NCBI GenBank assembly: GCA_048594975.1
Contig: JBMDXQ010000105.1
Span: forward strand, 13,388-77,387
From: JBMDXB01 sp048594975
Lineage (GTDB): Bacteria; Acidobacteriota; Vicinamibacteria; Vicinamibacterales; 2-12-FULL-66-21
Reading direction: 5' to 3'
Length of the DNA stretch: 64,000 bases
Of this stretch, positions 49,415-60,505 are shown in pieces (within the stretch, counting starts at the first letter, position 1; every line of letters starts with the position of its first letter). The position numbers and the translations under genes are program-made. The notes beneath the pieces are model-generated. The model ran no database searches, had not been told where the DNA came from, and worked only from the letters and a program-made list of their open reading frames with translations.

Positions 49415-50293
49415 TTACTTCGCGCTCTTCTGCGACGGCGGTTTCTCACGCCGGACGATGCCGGAATCCACCGTCTGGCCGGTCTCGGAAATGGCCTGGA
49501 AGTGCAGCTCGTCGCCGTCGATCTCCACGATCATGAACGTGTAGCCCTGGTCGAAGCCCTTCGCCGTGAGATCCGACTTCTCGATGTCGCCGCGTCGCAG
49601 CTTCGCCGCCGACCCGGAAATGAAGTAGGCGATGCCCTTTTGCGGCTTGACCCGCTCGTAAAAGTGCTCGTGGCCGGTGAAGACCACGTTGATGCCGTGC
49701 TTGATGAAGATCGGCTCGAGTTGCTCGCGCAACACCACGTCCGAACCGTGACGCCCGCCGGAAGAGTACAGCGGGTGATGGAAGAACGCGATCTTCCAGT
49801 CGGAACCGCTCGCCGCCAGCTCCTTCTCGAGCCAGTCGAGCTGCTTTCGGTCCACATAGTTGCTGTCCAGTGCGAAGAAGCGGACACCGCCGAGCGGCGA
49901 GGGCTTGAACGAATAGTAGCGCTCGCCGTTCATGTTGAACGGCTTGTACAGGCGCTGCTCGGGGTCATCGTGGTTCCCCAGCGCGGCGTAGAACTTCACG
50001 CCAGCGTCGAGCAGCGGCTTGTACGGCCGTTCGAACTTGTCTTCGTAATCTCCCTTGCGCTCGCTGCCGTAGAGGTTGTCGCCGAGCATGATCACGAACT
50101 CGAACGGGTAGGCCTGACGGGTGGCGGCGATGCGGTCGGCGATCTTCTTCTGCGCGCCTCCACCCGTGCCGCTGTCGCCGATGACGGCGAACTTCAGCGA
50201 GCCGTTCTTGTTGGGGAGCGTGATCTGCTGCTGGGCGTCGGTCGACGACAGCACGCCGCCCACGACCAGGATGGTCGCCATCAGCCGCCGCAT
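49415..50293 (-). CDS. Secreted calcineurin-like metallophosphoesterase
   Basis: A 292-aa phosphoesterase with signal peptide MRRLMATILVVGGVLSSTDA and GGAGGG ribosome site. The two-metal site is shown by AVIGDSGTGG (Asp), MLGDNLYG (Asp-Asn), ALGNHDD (Asn-His), FFHHPLYSS (His) and FTGHEHFYER (His-x-His). It is close in layout to purple-acid-phosphatase-type enzymes, so it probably removes phosphate from organic esters outside the cytoplasm. It follows the lipoprotein gene by 19 bp on the same strand. Confidence 0.9.
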   Translation of the reverse strand: MRRLMATILVVGGVLSSTDAQQQITLPNKNGSLKFAVIGDSGTGGGAQKKIADRIAATRQAYPFEFVIMLGDNLYGSERKGDYEDKFERPYKPLLDAGVKFYAALGNHDDPEQRLYKPFNMNGERYYSFKPSPLGGVRFFALDSNYVDRKQLDWLEKELAASGSDWKIAFFHHPLYSSGGRHGSDVVLREQLEPIFIKHGINVVFTGHEHFYERVKPQKGIAYFISGSAAKLRRGDIEKSDLTAKGFDQGYTFMIVEIDGDELHFQAISETGQTVDSGIVRREKPPSQKSAK

Positions 50294-50312
50294 GGAGCGT
50301 CCCTCCGTTTGT

Positions 50313-50987
50313 CTATCGAATCGCATTCGGGATGAAGTCCACGATCAGGTTCGCGTTGACGTCGCGGAGGATCAGGTCCTTGTTGACGATCCGGTACTCG
50401 AGCGCGTCGGGCAGGTGCGGCAGCCGCACCAGGAGGTTCGGCGGCACCGTCGGCAGCGGCGACCCCTCCGGGTACCGGCCATTCACCTTCAGGATCTGGC
50501 CCTTCGAGGGGGTCTTTTCCTCCAGCTTAATCGCCTGCTTCGTTTCGAAGGCGTCCGGCCCTTTCATCTCGGGGTACATCAGGCGGCGAAACAGCTGACG
50601 GATCTCGGGCGTGAAGATGTCGCCCGGCTTCGCATCCTTGCGCGCGGCCTGGATGCGCGCCGCGAGTTCGTCCTGCGTAGCCTTGATCTTCTCGGGGCTC
50701 GACGTTTCTTTCGGGTCCGCTTTGCCCTTCTCGTGCCGGTCGTGCAGCTTCATGTACGCGTCGATGCGGTCCTTGAAGTCCATCAGAATCGCCGCATCCG
50801 TGTTGACCTTCTGCTCGCCCGCCCGGGCGGCAACGGCCGGCCGCTCCGACTTCGGACGCTCGGCTTGCGGCGGCGCCGTTCGCTCCTGCTCGGGCTGATC
50901 ACCGCGGTGCGCGCTCGTCGAGCACGCCGCCATCGCGCAACCCAGGACGACCGCGAGAAGCCGGGTCCGGCTGAGCCTCTTCTGCAT
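50313..50987 (-). CDS. Hypothetical lipoprotein, co-transcribed with a metallophosphoesterase
   Basis: A 224-aa lipoprotein starting MQKRLSRTRLLAVVLGCAMA, with lipobox AAC. A charged low-complexity linker follows (PEQERTAPPQAERPKSERPA), then a helical region (FKDRIDAYMKLHDRHEKGKA, KIKATQDELAARIQAARKDA) and a beta end (RLPHLPDALEYRIVNKDLIL RDVNAN-type). I do not recognise the family. The ATG has no clear ribosome site. It precedes a secreted phosphoesterase by 19 bp, so the pair probably serves one envelope function. Confidence 0.75.
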   Translation of the reverse strand: MQKRLSRTRLLAVVLGCAMAACSTSAHRGDQPEQERTAPPQAERPKSERPAVAARAGEQKVNTDAAILMDFKDRIDAYMKLHDRHEKGKADPKETSSPEKIKATQDELAARIQAARKDAKPGDIFTPEIRQLFRRLMYPEMKGPDAFETKQAIKLEEKTPSKGQILKVNGRYPEGSPLPTVPPNLLVRLPHLPDALEYRIVNKDLILRDVNANLIVDFIPNAIR

Positions 50988-51242
50988 GACGGACAACAAC
51001 GATTCACGAAACGTGCCTGACGCGACTCTAGAGTAGGTGGAGTCACACTTGATGTACGCGAGGTAACTGTCGCGTAGGGCGCCAGACGCGAACTTCATCA
51101 GTTGTACCTTCCGACCACACAGCCCAGGCACATAGGGGCAGCGCTTTACCCGCCTGCGCACCAGCTGCTGGAGTACCCGAGGTTGCGGTGGTACGGGCAA
51201 TGCACAACTCGGCACGGCGGTAAACCTCAGGAGGGAATCGAT

Positions 51243-51863
51243 ATGCGAAGAGTGCTCGTCGGATGGAGCGGGATCGTGATCGCGGCGCTGCTGGCGGTCG
51301 CGTGCGCGCAGTCCGACCCCGGCATCACGACCGCGGTGAAAACCAAGCTTGCAGCGGACGACACGGTGAAGTCCTACCGCATCGACGTCGACACGAAGGA
51401 CCGGGTGGTGACGTTGAGCGGGGCGGTCGACACCCGGACCGCGCGGGAACGCGCGATCGAAATCGCGCGCGGCACCGACGGCGTGCGCGACGTCGTCGAT
51501 CGCCTGACGGTGACGCCGGGCGCTACGCCGACCACCGGCATCGACGACCCGATGCAGGATCGCGCGCGGGAAGCCGCGGGCGAGGGCAAGGAGAAGGCGG
51601 GCGAAGGCGCGGAGCGGGCCCGCCAGGGCGCCGACCGGATCGGTGACGACCTGAGCGACGCGGGGATCACCACGAAGGTGAAAGCGAAGCTGCTCGGCGA
51701 CACGGAGACGCCGGGGCTGAAGATCGACGTGGATACGAAGGACGGCGTGGTCACGCTCACCGGGACGGTGGCCGCCGCTGCCGAGAAGCGGCGTGCCGTC
51801 GAACTCGCGAAGGCCACCGACGGCGTGAAATCCGTCGTCGATCGCATCAAGGTCTCGAAGTAG
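51243..51863 (+). CDS. BON-domain lipoprotein (OsmY-like)
   Basis: A 206-aa protein with AGGAGGG ribosome site and lipoprotein signal (ALLAVAC, Cys near 21). Two BON domains: TAVKTKLAADDTVKSYRIDV to DGVRDVVDRLTV (28-97) and TKVKAKLLGDTETPGLKIDV to DGVKSVVDRIKV (139-205). A linker of charged, Gly-rich sequence (AREAAGEGKEKAGEGAERAR) separates them. BON domains bind phospholipid surfaces; OsmY-like proteins protect the envelope under osmotic stress. It is divergent from the lipoprotein/phosphoesterase pair. Confidence 0.9.
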   Translation: MRRVLVGWSGIVIAALLAVACAQSDPGITTAVKTKLAADDTVKSYRIDVDTKDRVVTLSGAVDTRTARERAIEIARGTDGVRDVVDRLTVTPGATPTTGIDDPMQDRAREAAGEGKEKAGEGAERARQGADRIGDDLSDAGITTKVKAKLLGDTETPGLKIDVDTKDGVVTLTGTVAAAAEKRRAVELAKATDGVKSVVDRIKVSK

Positions 51864-51961
51864 CGCACCGCTTTGGTCGCGGCCGGGCGCAGCGCCGACG
51901 CGTCCGGCCGCCTTCCCCGCCGCGCAAGACCGCTCTTCCGTCCGCTGAGCGCGGCGGCGCG

Positions 51962-54457
<2,496 letters not shown>

Positions 54458-54553
54458 GAGGTATGTGACGAAATCAGGGACGCTTTGGTTTAGGGACCCA
54501 CGACTCCCAACGCCCACGCGCCACCTGGCACATCCTCGAAACTCCAGGGAATG

Positions 54554-55462
54554 TCAGGTCCCGCAGAGCTCGAGGGCATCAGCCAGCGTCGGGACACCGT
54601 CTATGGCGCCGGGCCGGGTGCAGGCGACCGCCGCGGCGGCGTTGGCGAAGCGCAGGATGCACGGCGGCGTGTCGCCGCGCAGCAGCGCGACGATGAACGC
54701 GCCCCGGAAGACGTCGCCGGCGCCGGTGGTGTCGATCGGCGTGATCGGAAACGCCGGCTCGTGGTGCACGCGGTCGCCGTCGAGCAGCATCGATCCCCGC
54801 GCGCCGAGAGTGACGCACAGCAGGCCCGGGTGCGTCCGACGGATCTTCCTCAGCGCACGCTCCGGGTCCGCCTCGCCGGTCAGGGCGGGCGGGACGTGCT
54901 CGGCGAAGATCGGCACCGTGACGGTGGCGACGAGCTCCTCGGTCCGATCGGTCATCCGGTCGATGTCGCTCGTCACGATCACGCCGGCCTCGCGGCCGAA
55001 CCGGCCGGCGGCAATGCCGGCGTTCTGATCCACGTCGTCGACGTGCAAAGCGCGCGCGGAGGCGATCGCCTGGCGGGGCAGCTCGTCCAGCCGCAGCGCC
55101 AGCGCGTCGGAGCGGTCCCAGAGCACGATCCGCTCGCCCACCTGATCGGCGATGAGGATGACGGCGTAGGCGTTCAGGGTGTCGCGCTCGACGACCGACG
55201 TGACGTCGATGCCGCGGTGCTGCAGCTCGGCGCGCAGCCGCTGGCCGTTGCCATCGGCGCCGACCGCGCCGACGTACTTCGCGCGCAGGCCCATCGCCGC
55301 GCACGTGGCCAGCGTCGTCGCGATCTGTCCGCCGCACGAGATGCGGTGGCTGGAGATCCGCATCTTCGATTGCGGCCCCTCCGCTTCCGGGTACGCCGGC
55401 AGGCGGTAGACGTAGTCGACCGAGTTCGCGCCGACGCCGACGACATCCCAGAATCGTTGCAT
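54554..55462 (-). CDS. PfkB family carbohydrate kinase
   Basis: A 302-aa ribokinase-like enzyme. N-terminal motif GGQIATTLATCAAMGLRAKY, and the second PfkB signature PIDTTGAGDVFRGAF, in which Asp of GAGD is the catalytic base. It transfers phosphate from ATP to a sugar or nucleoside; whether ribose, fructose, adenosine or another cannot be told. No transporter is adjacent. The C-terminal region (ANAAAAVACTRPGA) is typical of the family. Confidence 0.9.
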   Translation of the reverse strand: MQRFWDVVGVGANSVDYVYRLPAYPEAEGPQSKMRISSHRISCGGQIATTLATCAAMGLRAKYVGAVGADGNGQRLRAELQHRGIDVTSVVERDTLNAYAVILIADQVGERIVLWDRSDALALRLDELPRQAIASARALHVDDVDQNAGIAAGRFGREAGVIVTSDIDRMTDRTEELVATVTVPIFAEHVPPALTGEADPERALRKIRRTHPGLLCVTLGARGSMLLDGDRVHHEPAFPITPIDTTGAGDVFRGAFIVALLRGDTPPCILRFANAAAAVACTRPGAIDGVPTLADALELCGT

Positions 55463-55482
55463 CTATCAAGGCGAGGGAAGAT

Positions 55483-55543
55483 GAAGTGGTAAATAGTAAG
55501 TGGTAAGCCGTGGCCTCGTGGCGCGATGACCACTTACCACTTC
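55483..55543. repeat. GAAGTGGTAA inverted word repeats
   Basis: GAAGTGGTAA (55483-55492) pairs with TTACCACTTC (55534-55543); AAGTGGTAAG and CACCATTTCACC words surround it. It lies just after the end of the DUF3617-like gene, in the position of a transcript end, and contrasts in A/T content with its neighbours. Confidence 0.55.
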
Positions 55544-55562
55544 ACCATTTCACCCTTTCGAT

Positions 55563-55979
55563 CTACTTCGTGCAGGTGCCTAGCCACTTGCCGGTGTACT
55601 TCACCGACATCTCCTGCTCTTCCGTCTTCATCTTCGTCGCCATCGTGAAGGTGTCGCCGGTGTAGGTGGCCTCACCCGTTCCTTTCATCTTCTGGGCCGG
55701 ACAGTCCAACGACCACGTCGCCGACTTGCCGGTCAGCTTGTAATCGCTCACCTTGCAGTCGGACTTCGGGTCCTTCGGCACCGCCTTCTGCGGATCGGCG
55801 ACGTCCGCCTCGGTCAGGCACTGGTCCATGGTGACCGGGTTCATCTTCATGGGCATACCGGGCATGTCCATCTCCATGGTGATCTGCCACTTTCCCGGTT
55901 TCATCGGGCTGTTCGGGGTCTGCGCGGCGGCCGCGGCCGCGAACGCAACTGCACACACGAGCGCTACAGAAGTACGCAT
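55563..55979 (-). CDS. DUF3617-like secreted protein
   Basis: A 138-aa exported protein with GAGGAGG ribosome site and signal peptide MRTSVALVCAVAFAAAAAAQ. The body matches the DUF3617 pattern: KPGKWQITMEMDMPGMPMKM, then VTMDQCLTEAD, SDCKVSDYKLTG and the ending MSVKYTGKWLGTCTK, with four conserved cysteines. Function unknown. It may share a transcript with the small protein and PhoD upstream. Confidence 0.88.
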   Translation of the reverse strand: MRTSVALVCAVAFAAAAAAQTPNSPMKPGKWQITMEMDMPGMPMKMNPVTMDQCLTEADVADPQKAVPKDPKSDCKVSDYKLTGKSATWSLDCPAQKMKGTGEATYTGDTFTMATKMKTEEQEMSVKYTGKWLGTCTK

Positions 55980-56050
55980 GCGCCTCCTCGGGAACGCCGC
56001 CAGTTTACCGCCATCCGCGCTCCCGAGCGCTTTTCGAGGTCCGCGCGCGG

Positions 56051-56245
56051 TCACCTGTGCTTCCGCCGCTCGCTCCTGCCACGTGCCGCCGTCGTCTGGC
56101 GCCTCTTCAGCTCCGCCGCCAGCGCCGCCGGCATCTCCCGGCACGCGCAGGCCCGCGCGTGCGCCGCGTGCCAGCGCAGCCGCTGCTCCAGCGTCGCGTT
56201 CTTCGGCATGCGGTGCGCCTTGTGCCAGCTGGCGTTGAGTTTCAT
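56051..56245 (-). CDS. Small conserved-looking protein
   Basis: A 64-aa protein with a GAGGTGC ribosome site. MKLNASWHKAHRMPKNATLE followed by QRLRWHAAHARACACREMP has the look of a conserved soil-bacterial small protein with a His/Cys cluster (HAAHARACAC) that could bind metal. The last 20 residues are basic. It starts 25 bp after the phoD stop and 71 bp before the DUF3617-like gene, all on the same strand. Confidence 0.65.
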   Translation of the reverse strand: MKLNASWHKAHRMPKNATLEQRLRWHAAHARACACREMPAALAAELKRRQTTAARGRSERRKHR

Positions 56246-56270
56246 GCAGCACCTCGCTTCGCTCTGCTGG

Positions 56271-57833
56271 TCAACGCTCCGCCGCCAGCTCTACCGAGTA
56301 CAGTACTTTCCCGGCGAGATCGTGCAGCTTCGCGGTCATCGTGTGCGTGCGGCCGTCAATGGTGAGCGTGCCGAAGAACTGGAAGCCGTCGCTCGGCGGG
56401 CGGTTGCCCTTCATTCCTTTCGCCACGCCGTTGAACTTCACCTCGGGACCGAATGTGGCGTCGAGCGCGTTGGGGCCGAAGGTGCCGGCGTGCAGCGGGC
56501 CGGCGACGAACTCCCAGAACGGCGCGAACTCGGTGAACTTCGCCTTCGCGGGGTCGTAGTAGTGCGCGGCGCAGTAGTGCACGTCACCGGTGATCCACAC
56601 GAGGTTGCGGATCCGCCGATCGCGGATGAAGCGCAGCAGCCCGGCGATCTCGAGCTCGCGGCCGAGCGGCGGACCGTCGTCCGCGTTCGCGATCGCCTCG
56701 AAGTTGCCGCCGTCGCGGACGACGAGGCCGATCGGCATGTCGCAGGCGATGACCTTCCAGATCGCACGGCTGGCAGCGAGGCTCGCCTTCAGCCACTCGA
56801 TCTGGCGGCTCCCCGCGAGTGCTGATGCCTCGTCGAGCGTCGTGTGCAGGTTCGGCGAGTTAGGCCCGCGGTAGCTGCGGAGATCGATCGCAAAGACGTC
56901 GAGTGCCGGCCCGCAGCCGACGCGCCGGTAGATGCGATCGGGATCGTCGGGGCCGACCGGCAGCGGGTTGTACTCGAGGAACGCCCGCCGTCCGAATGCC
57001 GCCAGCAGCGCCGCGCTTTTTTGTGTGTAGCGCGCGTTCTTCTCGAGGCTCGCTTCCCAGTACCAGTTGTTGAACACCTCGTGGTCGTCCCAGATCACGA
57101 TCTGCGGCACGCGTGCGTTGAAGCGCCGCATGTGCTCGTCGAGCAGGTTGTACTGGTAGTTGCCGCGATACTCGTCGAGCGTCTCGGCCACCTTCGACTT
57201 CGCCGGCGTGACGACGTTCTTCCAGATTCTCCCGTCGTCCAGCTTCACCTCCGGGACGATCGGGTTGTCGGCGTAAATCGTGTCTCCGAGGTGGACGAAG
57301 AGGTCGGGCTCGGCGCCGAGCATCGTCTCGTAGGTCCGCAACCCGCCCCACTCGTGATTGATGCCCCAGCCCTGCCCGACCGTGTCGGCGGAGAAGGCGG
57401 CCGTCACGGTGCGCGGCTCGCGCTCGGAGGGAGGCGTCTGGAAGCTGCCCGCCGCCGGCAGGCTCCAGCGGCGGAGGTCCGAGAGGTCCTGGTAGAGGAC
57501 CTGGTAGAAGATGCGCTGACCCGCGGGCAGATCGTGGAGGACGACGCGCGACGTGAAGTCCGACGTGTCGAGGGCGACCGGTCCGGGCACCCGCTTCGCG
57601 TTCTCGAATCGCTCCGTCGTCGCGTACTCGACGAACATCCGCGCCGGGCGGTCGGCCCTGCTCCAGACCACGGCGCGGCCGTCGCCGACGTCGCCGGCGG
57701 CGACGCCCTGCGGCGCCGCGGGTCGCGACGCCTCTGACGTGACCATCGCCGGCGCCTGGCCGAAGAGCGGCCGCTGGAGCAGGCCGAGACCTCCAGCCGC
57801 CAGCGAACCTCGGAGAAACGTCCTGCGGTCCAT
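56271..57833 (-). CDS. phoD: PhoD-type alkaline phosphatase, Tat-exported
   Basis: A 520-aa enzyme starting MDRRTFLRGSLAAGGLGLLQ, a Tat leader (RRTFLRGS). An N-terminal beta domain (SRPAAPQGVAAGDVGDGRAV) precedes the phosphatase domain with FSADTVGQGW, LFVHLGDTIYADNP, IVIWDDHEVFNNWYWE, WITGDVHYCAAHYYDP, the Fe/Ca-type PhoD landmarks. PhoD is a phosphodiesterase/monoesterase that frees phosphate outside the cell under phosphate limitation. The start is set by the Tat signal; the longer frame to 57977 is rejected. Confidence 0.9.
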   Translation of the reverse strand: MDRRTFLRGSLAAGGLGLLQRPLFGQAPAMVTSEASRPAAPQGVAAGDVGDGRAVVWSRADRPARMFVEYATTERFENAKRVPGPVALDTSDFTSRVVLHDLPAGQRIFYQVLYQDLSDLRRWSLPAAGSFQTPPSEREPRTVTAAFSADTVGQGWGINHEWGGLRTYETMLGAEPDLFVHLGDTIYADNPIVPEVKLDDGRIWKNVVTPAKSKVAETLDEYRGNYQYNLLDEHMRRFNARVPQIVIWDDHEVFNNWYWEASLEKNARYTQKSAALLAAFGRRAFLEYNPLPVGPDDPDRIYRRVGCGPALDVFAIDLRSYRGPNSPNLHTTLDEASALAGSRQIEWLKASLAASRAIWKVIACDMPIGLVVRDGGNFEAIANADDGPPLGRELEIAGLLRFIRDRRIRNLVWITGDVHYCAAHYYDPAKAKFTEFAPFWEFVAGPLHAGTFGPNALDATFGPEVKFNGVAKGMKGNRPPSDGFQFFGTLTIDGRTHTMTAKLHDLAGKVLYSVELAAER

Positions 57834-58262
57834 CGGCTCGGGATCGTAACAGAGTACCGGCAGCGGGCAGGCAACTCGCAGAGCGCGAAGAGAGGCCAGC
57901 GTCCGTCGGCGGCCTCCGGCCCGAACTGGTCGCGGAGGAGCGTCGACAGGTACGCCGAAAGGCGACGAAGCCGCCAAAGGTGAGGAGGGAGAACGCTGAA
58001 GGTACCCGGCCGCAGCGTACCGCCGCGCGGTGGAGAGCCAGCCCCACGCTGCGCATCGCGCGGCGCCATCGCCAGTCGTTTCCTCGTCCTCGTCATTGGC
58101 GGCGTCTTAGCTGCGAGTCGGTCAAGTCTCAAGCGCCCCGACCAGCGGTCAGATCGTTCACTCCCAATCTCCGCCGGTCGAGCGCCAGGTCCACATCCCC
58201 AGAGGCAGACGCCGAAGGCGCATGTTGGCATTGCCGGAAAGGCACGTCAGTATAAGAAGGAC
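57834..58262. other. Divergent intergenic region, no gene seen
   Basis: 429 bases between phoD and the sigma factor contain no convincing gene. A TATAAG box sits 12 bases before the sigma-factor ATG and a TTGGCA about 20 bases further up, but TATAAG also overlaps the AAGAAGG ribosome site, so I give no firm promoter. Confidence 0.35.
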
Positions 58263-59126
58263 ATGCGCAGCGTGGACGCGCGCACGATCGAACGGCTTTA
58301 CCGACAGGCGCGCGCCCGGCGCTGGGACGTGCCGGTGGCCGCGTTCGCCGCCGCACTCGAGGCCAGCCTGGCGCGGGCGCCAGCCGACGCGCAGCGCAGG
58401 GCCGAGCACTACCTCGAGTCGCTCCACCTCGAGGATCTCGTGCTCGCATGTGCCTGCGAGGCGGGACACGACGGCGCGTGGGACCACTTCGTCCGCGAGC
58501 ATCGCCCGGCCCTGTATCGCGCAGCCGATGCGCTTGCGCCCGGAGGGGCTGCGCGCGAGCTCGCCGACAGCCTCTACGCGGAGCTGTACGGACTGACGGA
58601 ACGCGAGGGGCAGCGCCGCTCGCTGTTCCGCTATTTCCACGGGCGGAGCGGTCTCGGCACCTGGCTGCGCGCGGTGCTCGCGCAGCGCTACGTCGACCGC
58701 CTCCGCGTCGAACGGAGGCTCGAACCGCTGCCCGACGACGAGCCAGCCTTGGGCGGGGCAGTCGTGCCGGACCCGGATCCCGACGAGGCGAGGTACGTCG
58801 CGCTGCTGCAGCAGGCGCTCGGGAGCGCCGTCGCCGCGCTCGAGGCGCGCGACCGCCTGCGCCTCGGTCTCTACTACGCGCAGGAGCTGACGCTGGCGCA
58901 GGTTGGCCGCCTGCTCGGCGAGCACGAAGCCACGGCGTCGCGGCACCTGGCGCGCACGCGGCGCGACATTCGTCAGAAGGTCACGGATGGGCTCGGCGCG
59001 CTCGGGCTGAACGTCGAGCAAATCGACCGCTGTTTCGAGCTCGCCGCGGAGGATGCGGGCGCGATGGATCTCGGCAGCATGCTCGGCGCCGGACGCAAGA
59101 GCCCGGTGCTGGATCGTTCTACGTGA
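58263..59126 (+). CDS. Sigma-70-like (ECF-type) factor
   Basis: A 287-aa protein. The N-terminal half (about 75-160) resembles region 2 (WDHFVREHRPALYRAADALA, LFRYFHGRSGLGTWLRAVLA, YVDRLRVERR). The C-terminal half has region 4 with a helix-turn-helix (YYAQELTLAQVGRLLGEHEA, TASRHLARTRRDIRQKV). It is longer than usual for ECF factors and lacks a typical YRIAxN motif, so it belongs to a divergent subgroup. The next gene, 10 bp on, codes for a zinc-finger anti-sigma protein, the usual partner. Confidence 0.85.
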   Translation: MRSVDARTIERLYRQARARRWDVPVAAFAAALEASLARAPADAQRRAEHYLESLHLEDLVLACACEAGHDGAWDHFVREHRPALYRAADALAPGGAARELADSLYAELYGLTEREGQRRSLFRYFHGRSGLGTWLRAVLAQRYVDRLRVERRLEPLPDDEPALGGAVVPDPDPDEARYVALLQQALGSAVAALEARDRLRLGLYYAQELTLAQVGRLLGEHEATASRHLARTRRDIRQKVTDGLGALGLNVEQIDRCFELAAEDAGAMDLGSMLGAGRKSPVLDRST

Positions 59127-59136
59127 GGGAGTCACC

Positions 59137-60324
59137 GTGAACCAGGAACATCTCGACGCGGACGTTGTCGCCGCCTGGGCCGAGGGGTCAATCGACCCGT
59201 CTGCCCGCGCCGCTGCCGAAGCGCACGCCGCCGACTGCGAGCGGTGCCAGGCGGTGCTGGCGGCGATGGCGCGCACCGACCCGGTCGAGGTGGCGCCGCG
59301 TGCGGTGTGGCTGCGGACGCCGATCCGGTGGCTCGTGCCGCTCGCCACGGCTGCCGCCGCGCTGACGGTGTGGGTGCTGCTGTGGCGCGAGCCGATGCCG
59401 CCCGCGACGCCGCAACTGGTGAGCCGGACCGAATCCGCCCCTGCGCCCGATCGTACGCAACCGCTCGGATCCCATTCGCCGGCGCCCGTGGAGACGAAGC
59501 CGGCCGTTCCCGGAGAGCGGGGAAGGCTTGCGGACGCGGAGCTGGGGGGGCGTGCACTGGCGCAGCGCCCTGCTGCTCCGGCCGCCAAGGCCGGAGAGCC
59601 CCGCCCTGTCTCGACAGGAGAGTCCGTGACGACCCGCGAGCGATCGGTCCGCGTCGATGATCTGAGCCGTGACGCCGCGGCGGGCGCACGCGTGGTCCCG
59701 CCGCCTCCCGCCTCAGCGCCTTCGACGGTGCAGACGCAGACCAGGCCCCCCTCGTCGCCACCGGTGCAGAGGCAGGCCAGCCCGACGCCCGCAGACACCC
59801 GGCAGACGCAGAGCGTTCAGCAGGCACCGGCGGCGCAACAGGCTGGGGCAGCCGGCCAAGCGCAGCAACAGCCCCCGCAGGCGGCGCAACCAGCACAGGA
59901 ACCGATCACGGTTACCTCGCGAGGCGCCGAGTTCGCGACCGACCGCCGCGCGGTTGTCTCGAAACCGCTGGCCGCGGCGCAGCGGGAGGTCGTCTCGCCC
60001 GATCCCGCCGTCCGCTGGCGGTTCGGGGCAGACGGCGTGATCCAGCAATCCGCAAACGGCGGCAGGACGTGGGTGGCGCAGGCATCGGGCGTCACCGTCG
60101 AACTCACGGCTGCCTCGGCGCCATCGCCCCGTGCGTGCTGGATCGTCGGGCGCTCGGGCACGGTGCTCCTCACTACCGATGCGTCGACGTGGCGTCGCGT
60201 CACGTTTCCGCTACCGGTTGATTTGCGTGGCGTCACCGCGACTGACGCGACGCGCGCGACCGTGACCACCGCGGACGGCCGCGTCTTCAGGACGATCGAC
60301 GGCGGCGCGAGCTGGAGACAATAG
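59137..60324 (+). CDS. Anti-sigma factor fused to a BNR/YCF48-like sensor
   Basis: A 395-aa membrane protein with GTG start and GAGGGAG ribosome site. Residues 1-45 hold a zinc anti-sigma finger (HAADCERC, Hx3Cx2C). A membrane helix (IRWLVPLATAAAALTVWVLL) follows, then a Gln/Pro/Ala-rich periplasmic linker of about 150 residues, and at the C-terminus a beta-propeller-like repeat pair (DGVIQQSANGGRTWVAQASG, SGTVLLTTDASTWRRVTFPL, DGRVFRTIDGGASWRQ) of YCF48/BNR type. It likely holds the sigma factor and releases it when the outer domain is signalled. Confidence 0.85.
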   Translation: MNQEHLDADVVAAWAEGSIDPSARAAAEAHAADCERCQAVLAAMARTDPVEVAPRAVWLRTPIRWLVPLATAAAALTVWVLLWREPMPPATPQLVSRTESAPAPDRTQPLGSHSPAPVETKPAVPGERGRLADAELGGRALAQRPAAPAAKAGEPRPVSTGESVTTRERSVRVDDLSRDAAAGARVVPPPPASAPSTVQTQTRPPSSPPVQRQASPTPADTRQTQSVQQAPAAQQAGAAGQAQQQPPQAAQPAQEPITVTSRGAEFATDRRAVVSKPLAAAQREVVSPDPAVRWRFGADGVIQQSANGGRTWVAQASGVTVELTAASAPSPRACWIVGRSGTVLLTTDASTWRRVTFPLPVDLRGVTATDATRATVTTADGRVFRTIDGGASWRQ

Positions 60325-60505
60325 TCGGTTCGCGACGGTGGAACCGCTGACGCGTGGCACGAAGGCGCGAAGGCGCGACCACCGCAGTCGTTACGGCGGG
60401 GCATTCGTACCTCGCAGCGTCCGCTACCCGCACACCACGGGGCCGCCGAACCCCGCTTTCGCGTGCGGCCACCATGCCGACGTGCTACGCTCGGTGCAGC
60501 CCCTG

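Noticed and set aside
58240..58262. TATAAG promoter for the sigma-factor gene
   Set aside because: It overlaps the ribosome site and would leave almost no leader; no well-spaced -35 box.
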